The translations under genes and the position numbers were made by a program. A stretch of 47,043 nucleotides of DNA from a virus: IMG/VR virus record IMGVR_UViG_3300048015_000339, positions 1 to 47,043 of that record; one strand, written 5' to 3'. Below the pieces are notes generated by a model. That model had not been told where the DNA came from, did no database searches, and saw nothing but the letters and a program-made list of their open reading frames with translations. Below, in pieces: positions 31,295-37,797 of this stretch; position 1 is the stretch's first letter; each line of letters begins with the position of its first letter.

Positions 31295-31840
31295 TCATTT
31301 AACCGGCTTTGCGGGCACGATCTCCGCAATCGCCGCTGCCGGCAACAACCCCCCACGCACCCATGCTGCAATGACCACAGTCCGTATCTCGGCGGGCAGG
31401 GGCTCATACCGTATCTCCCGTGCCAGCTCTTCCACCGGCCGCTTGTAGAGGCCATTATCGATCTCCGCTTTCAGCAGTGCAAGGTCGAGCATCACGATGG
31501 TCTTTGCCGCGTCGATGATCTCTGCATGGAACGGTGGCTTGATACCTGGCGCCGCGGTAGCCGGTGACCAGTAGACGATCTTGAGCAAGCGCTCGCGCAT
31601 CATGCGATACGTCTCACGGGTGGGTGCCAACCGCTGTTCGATCTGGGTGCGGTCAGCCTCGATCAATGCCTGGCGCGATACCTTCTCGTGCAGCTTCCGC
31701 AGATACGTCCAGTCAAAGGTGCGATTGAATTTCTTTTCGAGCGCCTTCTGTAGTTGCGAGACGGTGATGAGTGGGTCGAGTGCCTGTGCGTCACGGATGG
31801 CACGTTTGATTTCCTGTTCGATCGCTGGGACTATGCGCAT
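31295..31840 (-). CDS. putative small terminase subunit
   Basis: The product has 181 residues and begins MRIVPAIEQEIKRAIRDAQA. Residues about 20-55 form a helix-turn-helix-like region (PLITVSQLQKALEKKFNRTF, then WTYLRKLHEKV), followed by a long helical region (APTRETYRMMRERLLKIVYW) and a Pro/Ala tail. As the first gene of the late operon, upstream of TerL and with a DNA-binding-type N-terminus, it fits a small terminase; I cannot see a definitive family signature. The start is six bases after a perfect TATAAT, which rules out a 27-residue longer version. Confidence 0.55.
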   Translation of the reverse strand: MRIVPAIEQEIKRAIRDAQALDPLITVSQLQKALEKKFNRTFDWTYLRKLHEKVSRQALIEADRTQIEQRLAPTRETYRMMRERLLKIVYWSPATAAPGIKPPFHAEIIDAAKTIVMLDLALLKAEIDNGLYKRPVEELAREIRYEPLPAEIRTVVIAAWVRGGLLPAAAIAEIVPAKPVK

Positions 31841-31846
31841 TGGGGT

Positions 31847-31852
31847 ATTATA
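31847..31852 (-). promoter_or_regulatory. leaderless promoter, consensus TATAAT (late operon head)
   Basis: The minus strand reads TATAAT, ACCCCA, then the ATG at 31840. It is the likely first promoter of the late block. No clear -35 is visible. Confidence 0.6.
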
Positions 31853-31944
31853 GGGTATTTTCTGGCGTGCGCGTTGCCTCACATGCCGCAACGGCGGGTC
31901 GGTAGACGCCGATGTGGACAAGGGACTCCGGTTAGGAGCGATGG

Positions 31945-32226
31945 ATGGAGCGGTTTCGGCGCTTCAATGCGTGGTCAAGACGCACGATGAATCGTTTCGC
32001 CTTAATCTGGGGCGTGTGCCTGTTTGGCACATTGTCCTCGATCCTACTTGTAGGTCGGATGGTGTGGGATGGAGTGCATCTCTCTCCCTCCGCTGTAGGT
32101 ATGATCGTCCTGCTGGCAATCCCCGCTAGCTACCTGTGGGGGACGGTAATGTGGTGGTATCTGTTTTTGGCTGAGAAAACGATGCGCGCGCTTCGCAATC
32201 GGCGGCAACAGCGTCGATCAGGTTAA
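31945..32226 (+). CDS. two-pass membrane protein, 93 aa
   Basis: The protein begins MERFRRFNAWSRRTMNRFAL. Two transmembrane helices (about residues 18-38, ALIWGVCLFGTLSSILLVG, and 50-75, AVGMIVLLAIPASYLWGTVM) are followed by a basic tail (RALRNRRQQRRSG). AGGAG lies a few bases before the ATG. It ends inside the last codons of the convergent ParB-like gene. Function unknown; the isolated plus-strand position suggests cargo. Confidence 0.6.
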   Translation: MERFRRFNAWSRRTMNRFALIWGVCLFGTLSSILLVGRMVWDGVHLSPSAVGMIVLLAIPASYLWGTVMWWYLFLAEKTMRALRNRRQQRRSG

Positions 32227-32718
32227 GACGGTACTGGTTACCGCATGTCCGGCACGTCTCTCATGCCCGTCTATGGCTTTCCGCAGCTCTTCACATCGGG
32301 AGCACTTGCCGTCCTCGGTAGGTGTTGCTTCTCCATGGTCGCCTTTGAGTAGGTCGGCGATGTCGATGCCGGGCGTGTCGAGTAGCTGGTCATCGAAGTT
32401 CACCAGCAAGTCGTAATCCCACTGGCCCTGGTGGATGTTGTCTTTGAGTGCCCAGCGCTGCTCCTGCTCTTCGGTGAGGTTGGCCAGGATGCAGGGGACG
32501 GTGGTGTAGCCGATATGCTGGCAGGCGCGGACGCGCATGTTGCCGGCGATGACCACGTTCTGCCCGGTGCGGGTGCTGACGATGACGGGCCGGGCTTTCA
32601 GTAGCTCCGGGTCGTCTTTGATGCTTTGGACCAGCCGCCCAAAGTCGTGCTCGCGGATCTTGCGAGGGTTCCATGAGGGAAGCTCAAGGGCGGAAATGTC
32701 TATCTCGACTGTTTCCAT
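32218..32718 (-). CDS. ParB/Srx-domain protein
   Basis: The product has 166 residues and begins METVEIDISALELPSWNPRK. It has the ParB/sulfiredoxin N-terminal fold: NPRKIREHDFGRLVQSIKDD, then ARPVIVSTRTGQNVVIAGNM with the GN.R motif and VRACQHIGYTTVPCI. The middle has TEEQEQRWALKDNIHQGQWD, typical of phage ParB-like proteins. The C-terminal tail holds a CSRCEELRKAIDGHE knuckle. Such proteins in phages may act in DNA modification, transcription or nuclease functions rather than partition. It is the last gene of a four-gene operon from 33662. Confidence 0.8.
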   Translation of the reverse strand: METVEIDISALELPSWNPRKIREHDFGRLVQSIKDDPELLKARPVIVSTRTGQNVVIAGNMRVRACQHIGYTTVPCILANLTEEQEQRWALKDNIHQGQWDYDLLVNFDDQLLDTPGIDIADLLKGDHGEATPTEDGKCSRCEELRKAIDGHERRAGHAVTSTVLT

Positions 32719-32724
32719 GCCGGG

Positions 32725-32988
32725 CTAAAGATGAGTTACCTCGCGAATGGTAACGTGGTCATGTACATGGATGCCTGACTCGAAGACGTTGAACTTTCCC
32801 CAGCGCGGACAAATACGCACTACCCAGCGTTCCGCCCGCCCGCATTCATTGCAATGTGACTGCTTTCTGGTGACTACCTGCTCAATGAGGCGTCGGCCGC
32901 AGTCCTCACAAAAGGTATGATTGAGTTTGGTGGTGCGCTCGGGTGTGTCAGCGCGGCAGCTTTTCGGATTTAGCCAGGTGAGTGCCAT
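32725..32988 (-). CDS. zinc-ribbon protein, 87 aa
   Basis: The protein begins MALTWLNPKSCRADTPERTT. The zinc ribbon is CEDCGRR (about 27-33) and CNECGR (about 46-51). The C-terminus (WGKFNVFESGIHVHDHVTIR) is beta-like with several His. It is probably an adaptor or transcription-related zinc protein; function unknown. It starts three bases after the stop of the preceding gene and ends six bases before the ParB-like ATG. Confidence 0.65.
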   Translation of the reverse strand: MALTWLNPKSCRADTPERTTKLNHTFCEDCGRRLIEQVVTRKQSHCNECGRAERWVVRICPRWGKFNVFESGIHVHDHVTIREVTHL

Positions 32989-32991
32989 ACA

Positions 32992-33504
32992 TCAGCAACA
33001 AGCCCTGCACCCCGGACACTTGGAACCATCGGGCAGCTTCTTTGTGTTGCCGCATAGGTCGCCGGGCGCCTCGACCACCTCAATCTTTGCTTGGGATTTC
33101 TCTTCCGGTTGCGCCTCGGCCTCCTTCCAACTCCACGTCTCCGCGTGCTTCACCAGCGCCAGGTTGTTCTCCACGCTGGCGAGTAGCTGCTGCATGGCCT
33201 GGGTGCCCTGCTGGGCGTTGCGGGCGATGAGGAGGAGCTGCTGCGCGATCTGGTCGCGCTTCGCCCGCAAGGCTTTGCGCTTCTCGCGATTGTCCACAGT
33301 GTGGGCGTCCAGCGCGTTCTCCAGCTCCTTGATGTCAGCCGTGAGCGTGCCGTCCTCCTCCTGTAGCTTCCTGTAGTGGGCCATCACTTGGTCCAGCTCC
33401 TTCGAGATGAAGTCGGCGTGGCAGGCGCAGTCCCATGCCTTCTGGCGGCACGCCTCGATGAACGCGGCGCGATGCTCCTTCTGCTGCTTGTCGGTGAAGG
33501 TCAT
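32992..33504 (-). CDS. coiled-coil protein with C-terminal Cys cluster, 170 aa
   Basis: The protein begins MTFTDKQQKEHRAAFIEACR. Most of the protein (about residues 40-130) is a long coiled coil (QVMAHYRKLQEEDGTLTADI; REKRKALRAKRDQIAQQLLL). It ends CGNTKKLPDGSKCPGCRACC, a zinc-binding cluster. The start at 33504 overlaps the stop of the preceding gene (ATGA). Function unknown; it could bridge proteins in the four-gene operon. Confidence 0.6.
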   Translation of the reverse strand: MTFTDKQQKEHRAAFIEACRQKAWDCACHADFISKELDQVMAHYRKLQEEDGTLTADIKELENALDAHTVDNREKRKALRAKRDQIAQQLLLIARNAQQGTQAMQQLLASVENNLALVKHAETWSWKEAEAQPEEKSQAKIEVVEAPGDLCGNTKKLPDGSKCPGCRACC

Positions 33505-33662
33505 GCGAGGTAGAGGGTGTCGCACCCGCATTGTGGGCAGAGATGATCGCGGATCTGCGTCCCGAGTGGGATGCTGACGGACTGTCCCTCAAAGATGTCC
33601 CCGAGCCGGCAATTGCTGCACTTGACGAATGGCGCGTAATGGCTGCGCTTGGCTTTTCTCAT
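33501..33662 (-). CDS. zinc-ribbon microprotein, 53 aa
   Basis: The protein reads MRKAKRSHYAPFVKCSNCRL, then a short strand region, then CPQCGCDTLYLA. CSNC and CPQCGC form a zinc ribbon of about 30 residues. It heads a four-gene operon, with a four-base overlap (ATGA) to the next gene, and the ATG follows a TGA-TACGAT -10 box by six bases, so the message is leaderless. Both neighbours downstream also carry zinc ligands. Confidence 0.7.
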   Translation of the reverse strand: MRKAKRSHYAPFVKCSNCRLGDIFEGQSVSIPLGTQIRDHLCPQCGCDTLYLA

Positions 33663-33668
33663 ACCTGT

Positions 33669-33677
33669 ATCGTATCA
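33669..33677 (-). promoter_or_regulatory. leaderless extended -10 promoter TGA-TACGAT
   Basis: The minus strand reads TGATACGAT, ACAGGT, then the ATG at 33662. It drives the zinc-ribbon/ParB operon. Confidence 0.5.
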
Positions 33678-33702
33678 AACGACGATGCGGCTGTCGCGGG
33701 GC

Positions 33703-33714
33703 TGGTGGGGATAT
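33703..33714 (+). repeat. 12-base repeated motif TGGTGGGGATAT, copy 4
   Basis: This copy is preceded by C and followed by CCGGTCACG. It lies just beyond the stop of the minus gene at 33719 and does not precede a plus-strand gene. Confidence 0.6.
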
Positions 33715-33718
33715 CCGG

Positions 33719-33928
33719 TCACGTGAGGGACAGCTCTTGAAGCTCCCGGCGCCGCTGGTCAGTTATCTCGTCCTCGGTCGGCGGCAGCGGGATGGTCACG
33801 CCGGTGTCGTGCAGCAGCTCCATGATGGCGACGCGGGATAGGTGTAGCTCCAGCCGCAGATGGGCGTAGATGTCCGCCGCGGGCGTGCCGTTCGTGATGA
33901 GTGCCACAAGCTCGTCCCGATAGTTCAT
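33719..33928 (-). CDS. small helical protein, 69 aa
   Basis: The protein begins MNYRDELVALITNGTPAADI. It has two helices around residues 3-20 and 22-45 (YAHLRLELHLSRVAIMELLH), a Pro-rich turn (TIPLPPTEDE) and a final helix (DQRRRELQELSLT), which looks like a small DNA-binding or adaptor helix bundle; no family recognised. The start at 33928 is chosen because a TGG-TATAGT promoter lies 34 bases upstream, inside any longer reading frame. No strong ribosome site is visible. Confidence 0.55.
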   Translation of the reverse strand: MNYRDELVALITNGTPAADIYAHLRLELHLSRVAIMELLHDTGVTIPLPPTEDEITDQRRRELQELSLT

Positions 33929-33962
33929 TGCCAGCTTGCCGTTGGTTAGCTTGTATGGCGAA

Positions 33963-33971
33963 ACTATACCA
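33963..33971 (-). promoter_or_regulatory. extended -10 promoter TGG-TATAGT (34-base leader)
   Basis: The minus strand reads TGGTATAGT, 34 bases before the ATG at 33928. It is identical to the box before the tape measure gene, but in the longer-leader arrangement. Confidence 0.45.
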
Positions 33972-33999
33972 CGCTTCTGGCCTCCTTCTGCCTGCGCCA

Positions 34000-34128
34000 C
34001 TACACGTGATAGCCGTACGCGCAGTCGTAGCAGACTGGATTGGGAATCACTCGGTATCTGAGGGTCGTGTTGGTGCAGCCGGGATGGCTACAGGGTAGGA
34101 CGTAGAGATGTGGCGGAGTGGTTTTCAT
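34000..34128 (-). CDS. zinc-binding microprotein, 42 aa
   Basis: The protein reads MKTTPPHLYVLPCSHPGCTN, then TLRYRVIPNPVCYDCAYGYHV. CSHPGC and CYDC form a compact zinc finger. The start at 34128 is preferred because a TGC-TATCAT -10 box lies 35 bases upstream, within the longer reading frame. It is the fourth small zinc protein in this region. Function unknown. Confidence 0.6.
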   Translation of the reverse strand: MKTTPPHLYVLPCSHPGCTNTTLRYRVIPNPVCYDCAYGYHV

Positions 34129-34163
34129 TCCGTTCTTGCGGCGCTGATGCCTTGTATGGTGGG

Positions 34164-34172
34164 ATGATAGCA
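34164..34172 (-). promoter_or_regulatory. extended -10 promoter TGC-TATCAT, divergent overlap
   Basis: The minus strand reads TGCTATCAT, 35 bases before the ATG at 34128. It overlaps the start of the plus-strand gene at 34172, whose own candidate box (TTG TATGGT, 34155-34160) lies 11 bases before that ATG. The two units may exclude each other. Confidence 0.4.
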
Positions 34173-34618
34173 TGTTTAGACTGACTCCGACGATGCCGAT
34201 GACATCCAACGAAATAGAGGCGGCAAACCGTGCAGAGGCGACCGCACTTCTGATACGAGCCGGATACCGAGTCTATCGGCCGGAGGCTGACGCGTATGGA
34301 GAAGACTTAATCCTGCGCGACCCAACTGGAGAACTGCGAGCGGTACAACTGAAAGCGCGACCTCTGGTAGATTGGAGCCGTTATGGCGGCAAGAACATAT
34401 GGATGCTGTTTCCCGACCCGAAAGGGACAATCCCTGGGAGGGATTGGTTTCTGATCATGCACGACACTTTGTTCGAGAATATGCTCCAAGAGCACGGGGG
34501 CACCGAGTCAATGGCCAAGAAGGCGTGGAGTGACGCCACAATCTCCAAGAGACTGCGGACTTTCCTCGCTAACTATCAGTTGCCGCACTCGATGCCAGCT
34601 CCAACAGAAGCTACCTGA
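34172..34618 (+). CDS. PD-(D/E)XK-like nuclease-fold protein
   Basis: The product has 148 residues. The segment NRAEATALLIRAGYRVYRPE, then DAYGEDLILRDPTGELRAVQ and LKARP, matches the restriction-endonuclease-like core: helix, GYxVxxP, then ED and the xQLK strand carrying the catalytic residues. The rest is helical. ATG codons at 34172, 34193 and 34202 are all possible; the last gives MTSNEIEAANRAE, a typical opening. It is convergent with and overlaps the next gene by eight bases. It is probably a cargo nuclease or transcription-type restriction-fold protein. Confidence 0.6.
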   Translation: MFRLTPTMPMTSNEIEAANRAEATALLIRAGYRVYRPEADAYGEDLILRDPTGELRAVQLKARPLVDWSRYGGKNIWMLFPDPKGTIPGRDWFLIMHDTLFENMLQEHGGTESMAKKAWSDATISKRLRTFLANYQLPHSMPAPTEAT

Positions 34619-34943
34619 CCACTTTCTTTTCTTTCTCCGGATAGCAAGCCCCAAACAGCTTCCACTTCAAACGCCATTCGGGTGTCTCAAAGCCCTTTAC
34701 CTCGATGTACGTTTCGCTACCATCCTTGCCGATCTCCACGAAGTCGATCGTGTAGGTGCAGATGAGCTTGCCGTTGACCCGTAACTCAATGGGAATCTGC
34801 CGTCGCCACTCGCGTAGATCCCCGGCCTTCACGCGCCAGTCTAACTCCTGTGCGTACTTGGCCTCGCGACCGCTGTGATAGGTATGCCCGTTGTAGGTAG
34901 CTCGCTTCGCATTGTACTTACCCGCGCGTAGTGGCCAATTCAC
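34611..34943 (-). CDS. DUF1064-type resolvase-like nuclease
   Basis: The product has 110 residues. The N-terminal RATYNGHTYHSGREAKYAQE with a following helix, and CTYTIDFVEIGKDGSETYIE then VKGFETPEW, match the DUF1064 family, related to phage Holliday junction resolvases. The catalytic set Asp (DF), Glu and Lys (IEVKG) is present. It starts at GTG and would have no leader if transcribed from the TGG-TACAAT box six bases upstream; no in-frame ATG is available in the N-terminal region. It may act in recombination or branch removal before packaging. Confidence 0.75.
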   Translation of the reverse strand: MNWPLRAGKYNAKRATYNGHTYHSGREAKYAQELDWRVKAGDLREWRRQIPIELRVNGKLICTYTIDFVEIGKDGSETYIEVKGFETPEWRLKWKLFGACYPEKEKKVVR

Positions 34944-34949
34944 CCACCC

Positions 34950-34958
34950 ATTGTACCA
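34950..34958 (-). promoter_or_regulatory. leaderless extended -10 promoter TGG-TACAAT (GTG start)
   Basis: The minus strand reads TGGTACAAT, GGGTGG, then the GTG at 34943. This shows the leaderless arrangement with a GTG start. Confidence 0.5.
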
Positions 34959-34961
34959 TTC

Positions 34962-35648
34962 TCAGGGATGGACGCCGATCGGAAGAGCAGATCGGATCAC
35001 CCATGCGTAGACGATCAAACTGATAACGACGAGCGCAATTAGATGCGGAATTACCCAGAAGTTGCCAAAGAATATCGCTCTGATCCAGAACCAAAGTCGT
35101 ATTGGGGCATGCCAACGACATGCATAGGCATCCGGGAATAAGTGCGGCTTCCGAACCTTCTCGTGATAGAAATCGACGTTCGCGTGGTTGATTGGGCATT
35201 CGTCGAGCGCACGCGCGTACTCTTTCATTAGATGCTCAAAATCTCCACGAGCCTTCTCAACGTCCGCATCCACATCGATGTTCTTGAGATGGTGGTGCAC
35301 GGTTGCGATTTTACGAGCGCATTGGTGTAGTAACTCACCTTGGTGGTAGAAATTTTGCGCGCCATCAATGAGGCTGGTGAATATGACAAAGACCGAAAAC
35401 ACGATTGAGCACGCGAGGAGGATCTGAGACTGGAAGGGCTTCAGTTCCAATATATTCGGTACCAGCGAAAGAGCGATTACATAGAGAGACAGGAACGACA
35501 CGATGTATGCAGACGCCCGCTGCCGACCCGCTAGGCGCAGATTGGCTTGAAATCGAACGTCTCGTGTGATCTCGACGCTTCGCTTGAAGTCCTTAATGGC
35601 ATCCTTCAGCACCTGGTTATCGTGGCTACTGCTGTGCTCCTCAACCAC
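34962..35648 (-). CDS. SLATT_5-like two-transmembrane effector
   Basis: The product has 228 residues, starts at GTG and has GGGAGG five bases before it. The N-terminal part (FKRSVEITRDVRFQANLRLA), two helices at about 47-66 (AYIVSFLSLYVIALSLVP) and 76-97, and the post-membrane segment (AQNFYHQGELLHQCARKIAT) match the SLATT (SMODS- and SLOG-associating 2TM effector) family, best its fifth subfamily. A third hydrophobic stretch is near 198-218. SLATT proteins are predicted pore-forming effectors of prokaryotic immunity. No adjacent SMODS cyclase or SLOG sensor is visible, so it stands alone here. Confidence 0.7.
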   Translation of the reverse strand: MVEEHSSSHDNQVLKDAIKDFKRSVEITRDVRFQANLRLAGRQRASAYIVSFLSLYVIALSLVPNILELKPFQSQILLACSIVFSVFVIFTSLIDGAQNFYHQGELLHQCARKIATVHHHLKNIDVDADVEKARGDFEHLMKEYARALDECPINHANVDFYHEKVRKPHLFPDAYACRWHAPIRLWFWIRAIFFGNFWVIPHLIALVVISLIVYAWVIRSALPIGVHP

Positions 35649-35710
35649 GTCTGCCTCCCATAATCTCGACGGATGTCATCATTCCTACACGGTTTCGAAG
35701 ATCTTGCCAC

Positions 35711-35739
35711 CGTAAGAAAACCCCGCCAATTAGGCGGGG
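35711..35739 (-). terminator. intrinsic terminator after DUF932 gene
   Basis: On the minus strand CCCCGCC-TAATT-GGCGGGG is followed by TTTTCTTACGG. It closes the 36473-35754 transcription unit and protects the SLATT gene from read-through. Confidence 0.85.
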
Positions 35740-35753
35740 CTGGGGCTATACCC

Positions 35754-36473
35754 CTAGTGGACGGTCTCGCATACGCCGTCGATGACACGATGCAGCGTTG
35801 GGGTCGAGTTCGGATTGTCCATCACCCGGCCCGCGAGGGAGTGCGTGACGGCGTTGAACAGACGCCACGCGGTCGGCTCCTCCAGGTCGGGGAAGGACGG
35901 CTTTTCCCATTCCTTGAGCACGTCAGGCACCCGTTGGATGTTGATGACGCCCTGCCGGTAGAGGTCGAGGATGGCATGGTCGGCCTGGCTGTCGGTGAGC
36001 ATCACCTGCTTGTAATGCTGGAAGGTCTTTGCCTGGGCCTCCCGATGCAGGGCCAGCGGCTCGATCAGCTCCCCGACGATGCCGGGTAGATCCCGCTTGA
36101 GGTTGGCGGTGTGGCGGCGCTTGATGACGTGATCGGCGCTGAACGCCATGTTGTCGCAAACGAACACGCGCGAGCCGAAGCCAATCCCCACGGGGAAGCT
36201 CCGGTCATTGCTGTTGCGCAGGCCCACGGTGTCCTCGTAGCCCGTGTAGGCGCTGCGCAGGGACAGCAGGCCGAAGAAGCGGAGGCCGTCCTCGGTGACG
36301 CCGTAGTGCTCGTCCGTCACCTCGTGCCCGTACATGCCGAGCGTGCTCTTGAGCAGGTCCACTACCCGAAAGTGCGGGATGGGGACGTGGGTCGTGGTGG
36401 CAGCCGGCGTGTCGAGCTGGCGCAGTCCGTCATAGTCGATCGCCGAAGCGCCGACGTGAAGCATCAGAGTCAT
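35754..36473 (-). CDS. DUF932 phage/plasmid protein
   Basis: The product has 239 residues and begins MTLMLHVGASAIDYDGLRQL. The core (PIPHFRVVDLLKSTLGMYGH, VGLRNSNDRSFPVGIGFGSR and VFVCDNMAFSADHVIKRRHT) fits the DUF932 family widespread on phages and conjugative plasmids; its role is unknown. It is transcribed alone from TGG-TACGAT, has an AGGAGAG ribosome site, and ends at its own terminator, so it is an independent unit. A longer in-frame start upstream would cross this promoter. Confidence 0.8.
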   Translation of the reverse strand: MTLMLHVGASAIDYDGLRQLDTPAATTTHVPIPHFRVVDLLKSTLGMYGHEVTDEHYGVTEDGLRFFGLLSLRSAYTGYEDTVGLRNSNDRSFPVGIGFGSRVFVCDNMAFSADHVIKRRHTANLKRDLPGIVGELIEPLALHREAQAKTFQHYKQVMLTDSQADHAILDLYRQGVINIQRVPDVLKEWEKPSFPDLEEPTAWRLFNAVTHSLAGRVMDNPNSTPTLHRVIDGVCETVH

Positions 36474-36505
36474 GGGTAGCTCTCCTGTGAAAGAACAACC
36501 CACTA

Positions 36506-36514
36506 ATCGTACCA
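36506..36514 (-). promoter_or_regulatory. extended -10 promoter TGG-TACGAT (32-base leader class)
   Basis: The minus strand reads TGGTACGAT, about 32 bases before the ATG at 36473, with AGGAGAG between. It is identical to the boxes at 683 and 40415. Confidence 0.55.
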
Positions 36515-36582
36515 TGCGCGAGTTGAGTAATCCTGAGCAAGAATGTTGAAGCGACATCGGAATGGTGTGCCGAGTAAGGTTG

Positions 36583-36598
36583 CCTCCTCCATAGGAGG
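36583..36598 (+). promoter_or_regulatory. hairpin hiding the ribosome site
   Basis: CCTCCT-CCAT-AGGAGG is a perfect six-base stem with a four-base loop. The right arm is the AGGAGG ribosome site five bases before the ATG at 36604. In the mRNA it could block translation until opened. Confidence 0.4.
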
Positions 36599-36603
36599 TC
36601 AGC

Positions 36604-37197
36604 ATGACACTCAAAATCAAAACAATCCGCGGTCGAGGATACTACTACAACGACGTGTCCAAGCGCGTCGGCGGCAAGGTGAAGACGACCAGTTCCTACG
36701 TCGGCCCGGTCAATCCGAAGCGGAAGCGCATCGGCGTCGGCACCATCCTCGCTAATCTGCTCATCGGCTCTGCCGCCTTTGGTGGCATGGCGGCGATGGG
36801 CCGGCTCAAGACGCGGCACTACACGGACAGGCCCTACACCAATCAGCGTGCCAAGTCGTTGGCGAATAAGGCGCTGCGCGAGCTGTATGCCAAATACCAG
36901 ATGGACGACACCCATCCCGACAAGTTCCAGGCCAGCTTCGACCGGCTGCCCCAAGAGATGAAGGATGAGGTGCTGGCGGGGCGCAAGGCGGTATTCGACC
37001 GGCACCAAGCCTCGCAGCCGCGCGTCAAGGAAGTGCCGACTACCAAGCAGATGACACCCGACATGAAGGAGTTTGCAGACCGGCTGACGGCGCACCGTGC
37101 CAAACAAGCCGCCCGTGCTGCTGCACCCTCGGCACCTGCTGGCCCACAAGCTGAGGCGGTTGCTGCGCCGGATGAGGGCGATGAAGGAACGAGCTAG
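36604..37197 (+). CDS. hypothetical basic protein, 197 aa
   Basis: The protein begins MTLKIKTIRGRGYYYNDVSK. The opening RGRGYYYNDVSKRVGGKVKT resembles the N-terminal segment of phage and plasmid proteins of the type xxxYYLVxSKRVGGKVR. A weakly hydrophobic patch (TILANLLIGSAAFGGMAAMG, about 45-65) may be a membrane helix. The C-terminal 60 residues are Ala/Pro/Gln-rich and disordered. AGGAGG lies at optimal distance from the ATG, but inside a hairpin. Function unknown. Confidence 0.65.
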   Translation: MTLKIKTIRGRGYYYNDVSKRVGGKVKTTSSYVGPVNPKRKRIGVGTILANLLIGSAAFGGMAAMGRLKTRHYTDRPYTNQRAKSLANKALRELYAKYQMDDTHPDKFQASFDRLPQEMKDEVLAGRKAVFDRHQASQPRVKEVPTTKQMTPDMKEFADRLTAHRAKQAARAAAPSAPAGPQAEAVAAPDEGDEGTS

Positions 37198-37216
37198 ATC
37201 CCCTCAGCGCTCATTG

Positions 37217-37225
37217 TGCTATTGT
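37217..37225 (+). promoter_or_regulatory. extended -10 promoter TGC-TATTGT (29-base leader)
   Basis: The plus strand reads TGCTATTGT, 29 bases before the GTG at 37255, with GGAGG between. Confidence 0.4.
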
Positions 37226-37254
37226 CGCGGTGTGCTGCCAGATGGAGGATCGGC

Positions 37255-37797
37255 GTGAGTGAATCAAATAAGCCCGCCCATGCGGCAGAAAAGAGGCTAG
37301 CCGCAGCCGTCTTTGTCAAACTGGCCAAACGTGTAACGGAGTCTATAGGCCCGTTCGGTGGTTGGATGCTCGCCGCATATGCGGGCGCATTCTCCTTCGT
37401 GCTTTCGAAGTACCCTGAAGTATCGACGTTCGTTGATGCGCCACATATCCGAGACGCGCTCATGTGGCTGCTGGCGGCTTTTGTGCTTGCGTTGCCATCA
37501 CGATTGATGATTGCACAGGTGACCAGCGGTTTGGCCGTGACAGAGGACATGCCCGCATTGGTTGCTCAGCACGAGCCGTACGATAGAACCATTTGGGCCA
37601 GAGAATACTTGAGCGGCCTGATCCTGCCAAACAGGTTGATCGCTGGTTGCGTTATGAGGAAGGTTCAATCCGGCGATATAGCCGCCGGTGCTCGGCTAAT
37701 CGCAAAGCTGTCACAGTGGCAAGCGGTGACAGTCTGGGTTCAGATTTTGTGCGGAATAATCGCAACCGGATGCTTAGTATTTGGATTGAAAGCGTGA
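37255..37797 (+). CDS. multi-pass membrane cargo protein, 180 aa
   Basis: It starts at GTG (MSESNKPAHAAEKRLAAAVF) with GGAGG six bases upstream. Hydrophobic segments lie at about 33-50 (GGWMLAAYAGAFSFVLS), 67-83 (ALMWLLAAFVLALPSRLM) and 158-178 (VWVQILCGIIATGCLVFG). The cytosolic stretch between contains PYDRTIWAREYLSGLILPNR. No family recognised. It is isolated on the plus strand, overlaps convergently with the 46-residue gene by 24 bases, and is probably cargo. Confidence 0.65.
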   Translation: MSESNKPAHAAEKRLAAAVFVKLAKRVTESIGPFGGWMLAAYAGAFSFVLSKYPEVSTFVDAPHIRDALMWLLAAFVLALPSRLMIAQVTSGLAVTEDMPALVAQHEPYDRTIWAREYLSGLILPNRLIAGCVMRKVQSGDIAAGARLIAKLSQWQAVTVWVQILCGIIATGCLVFGLKA

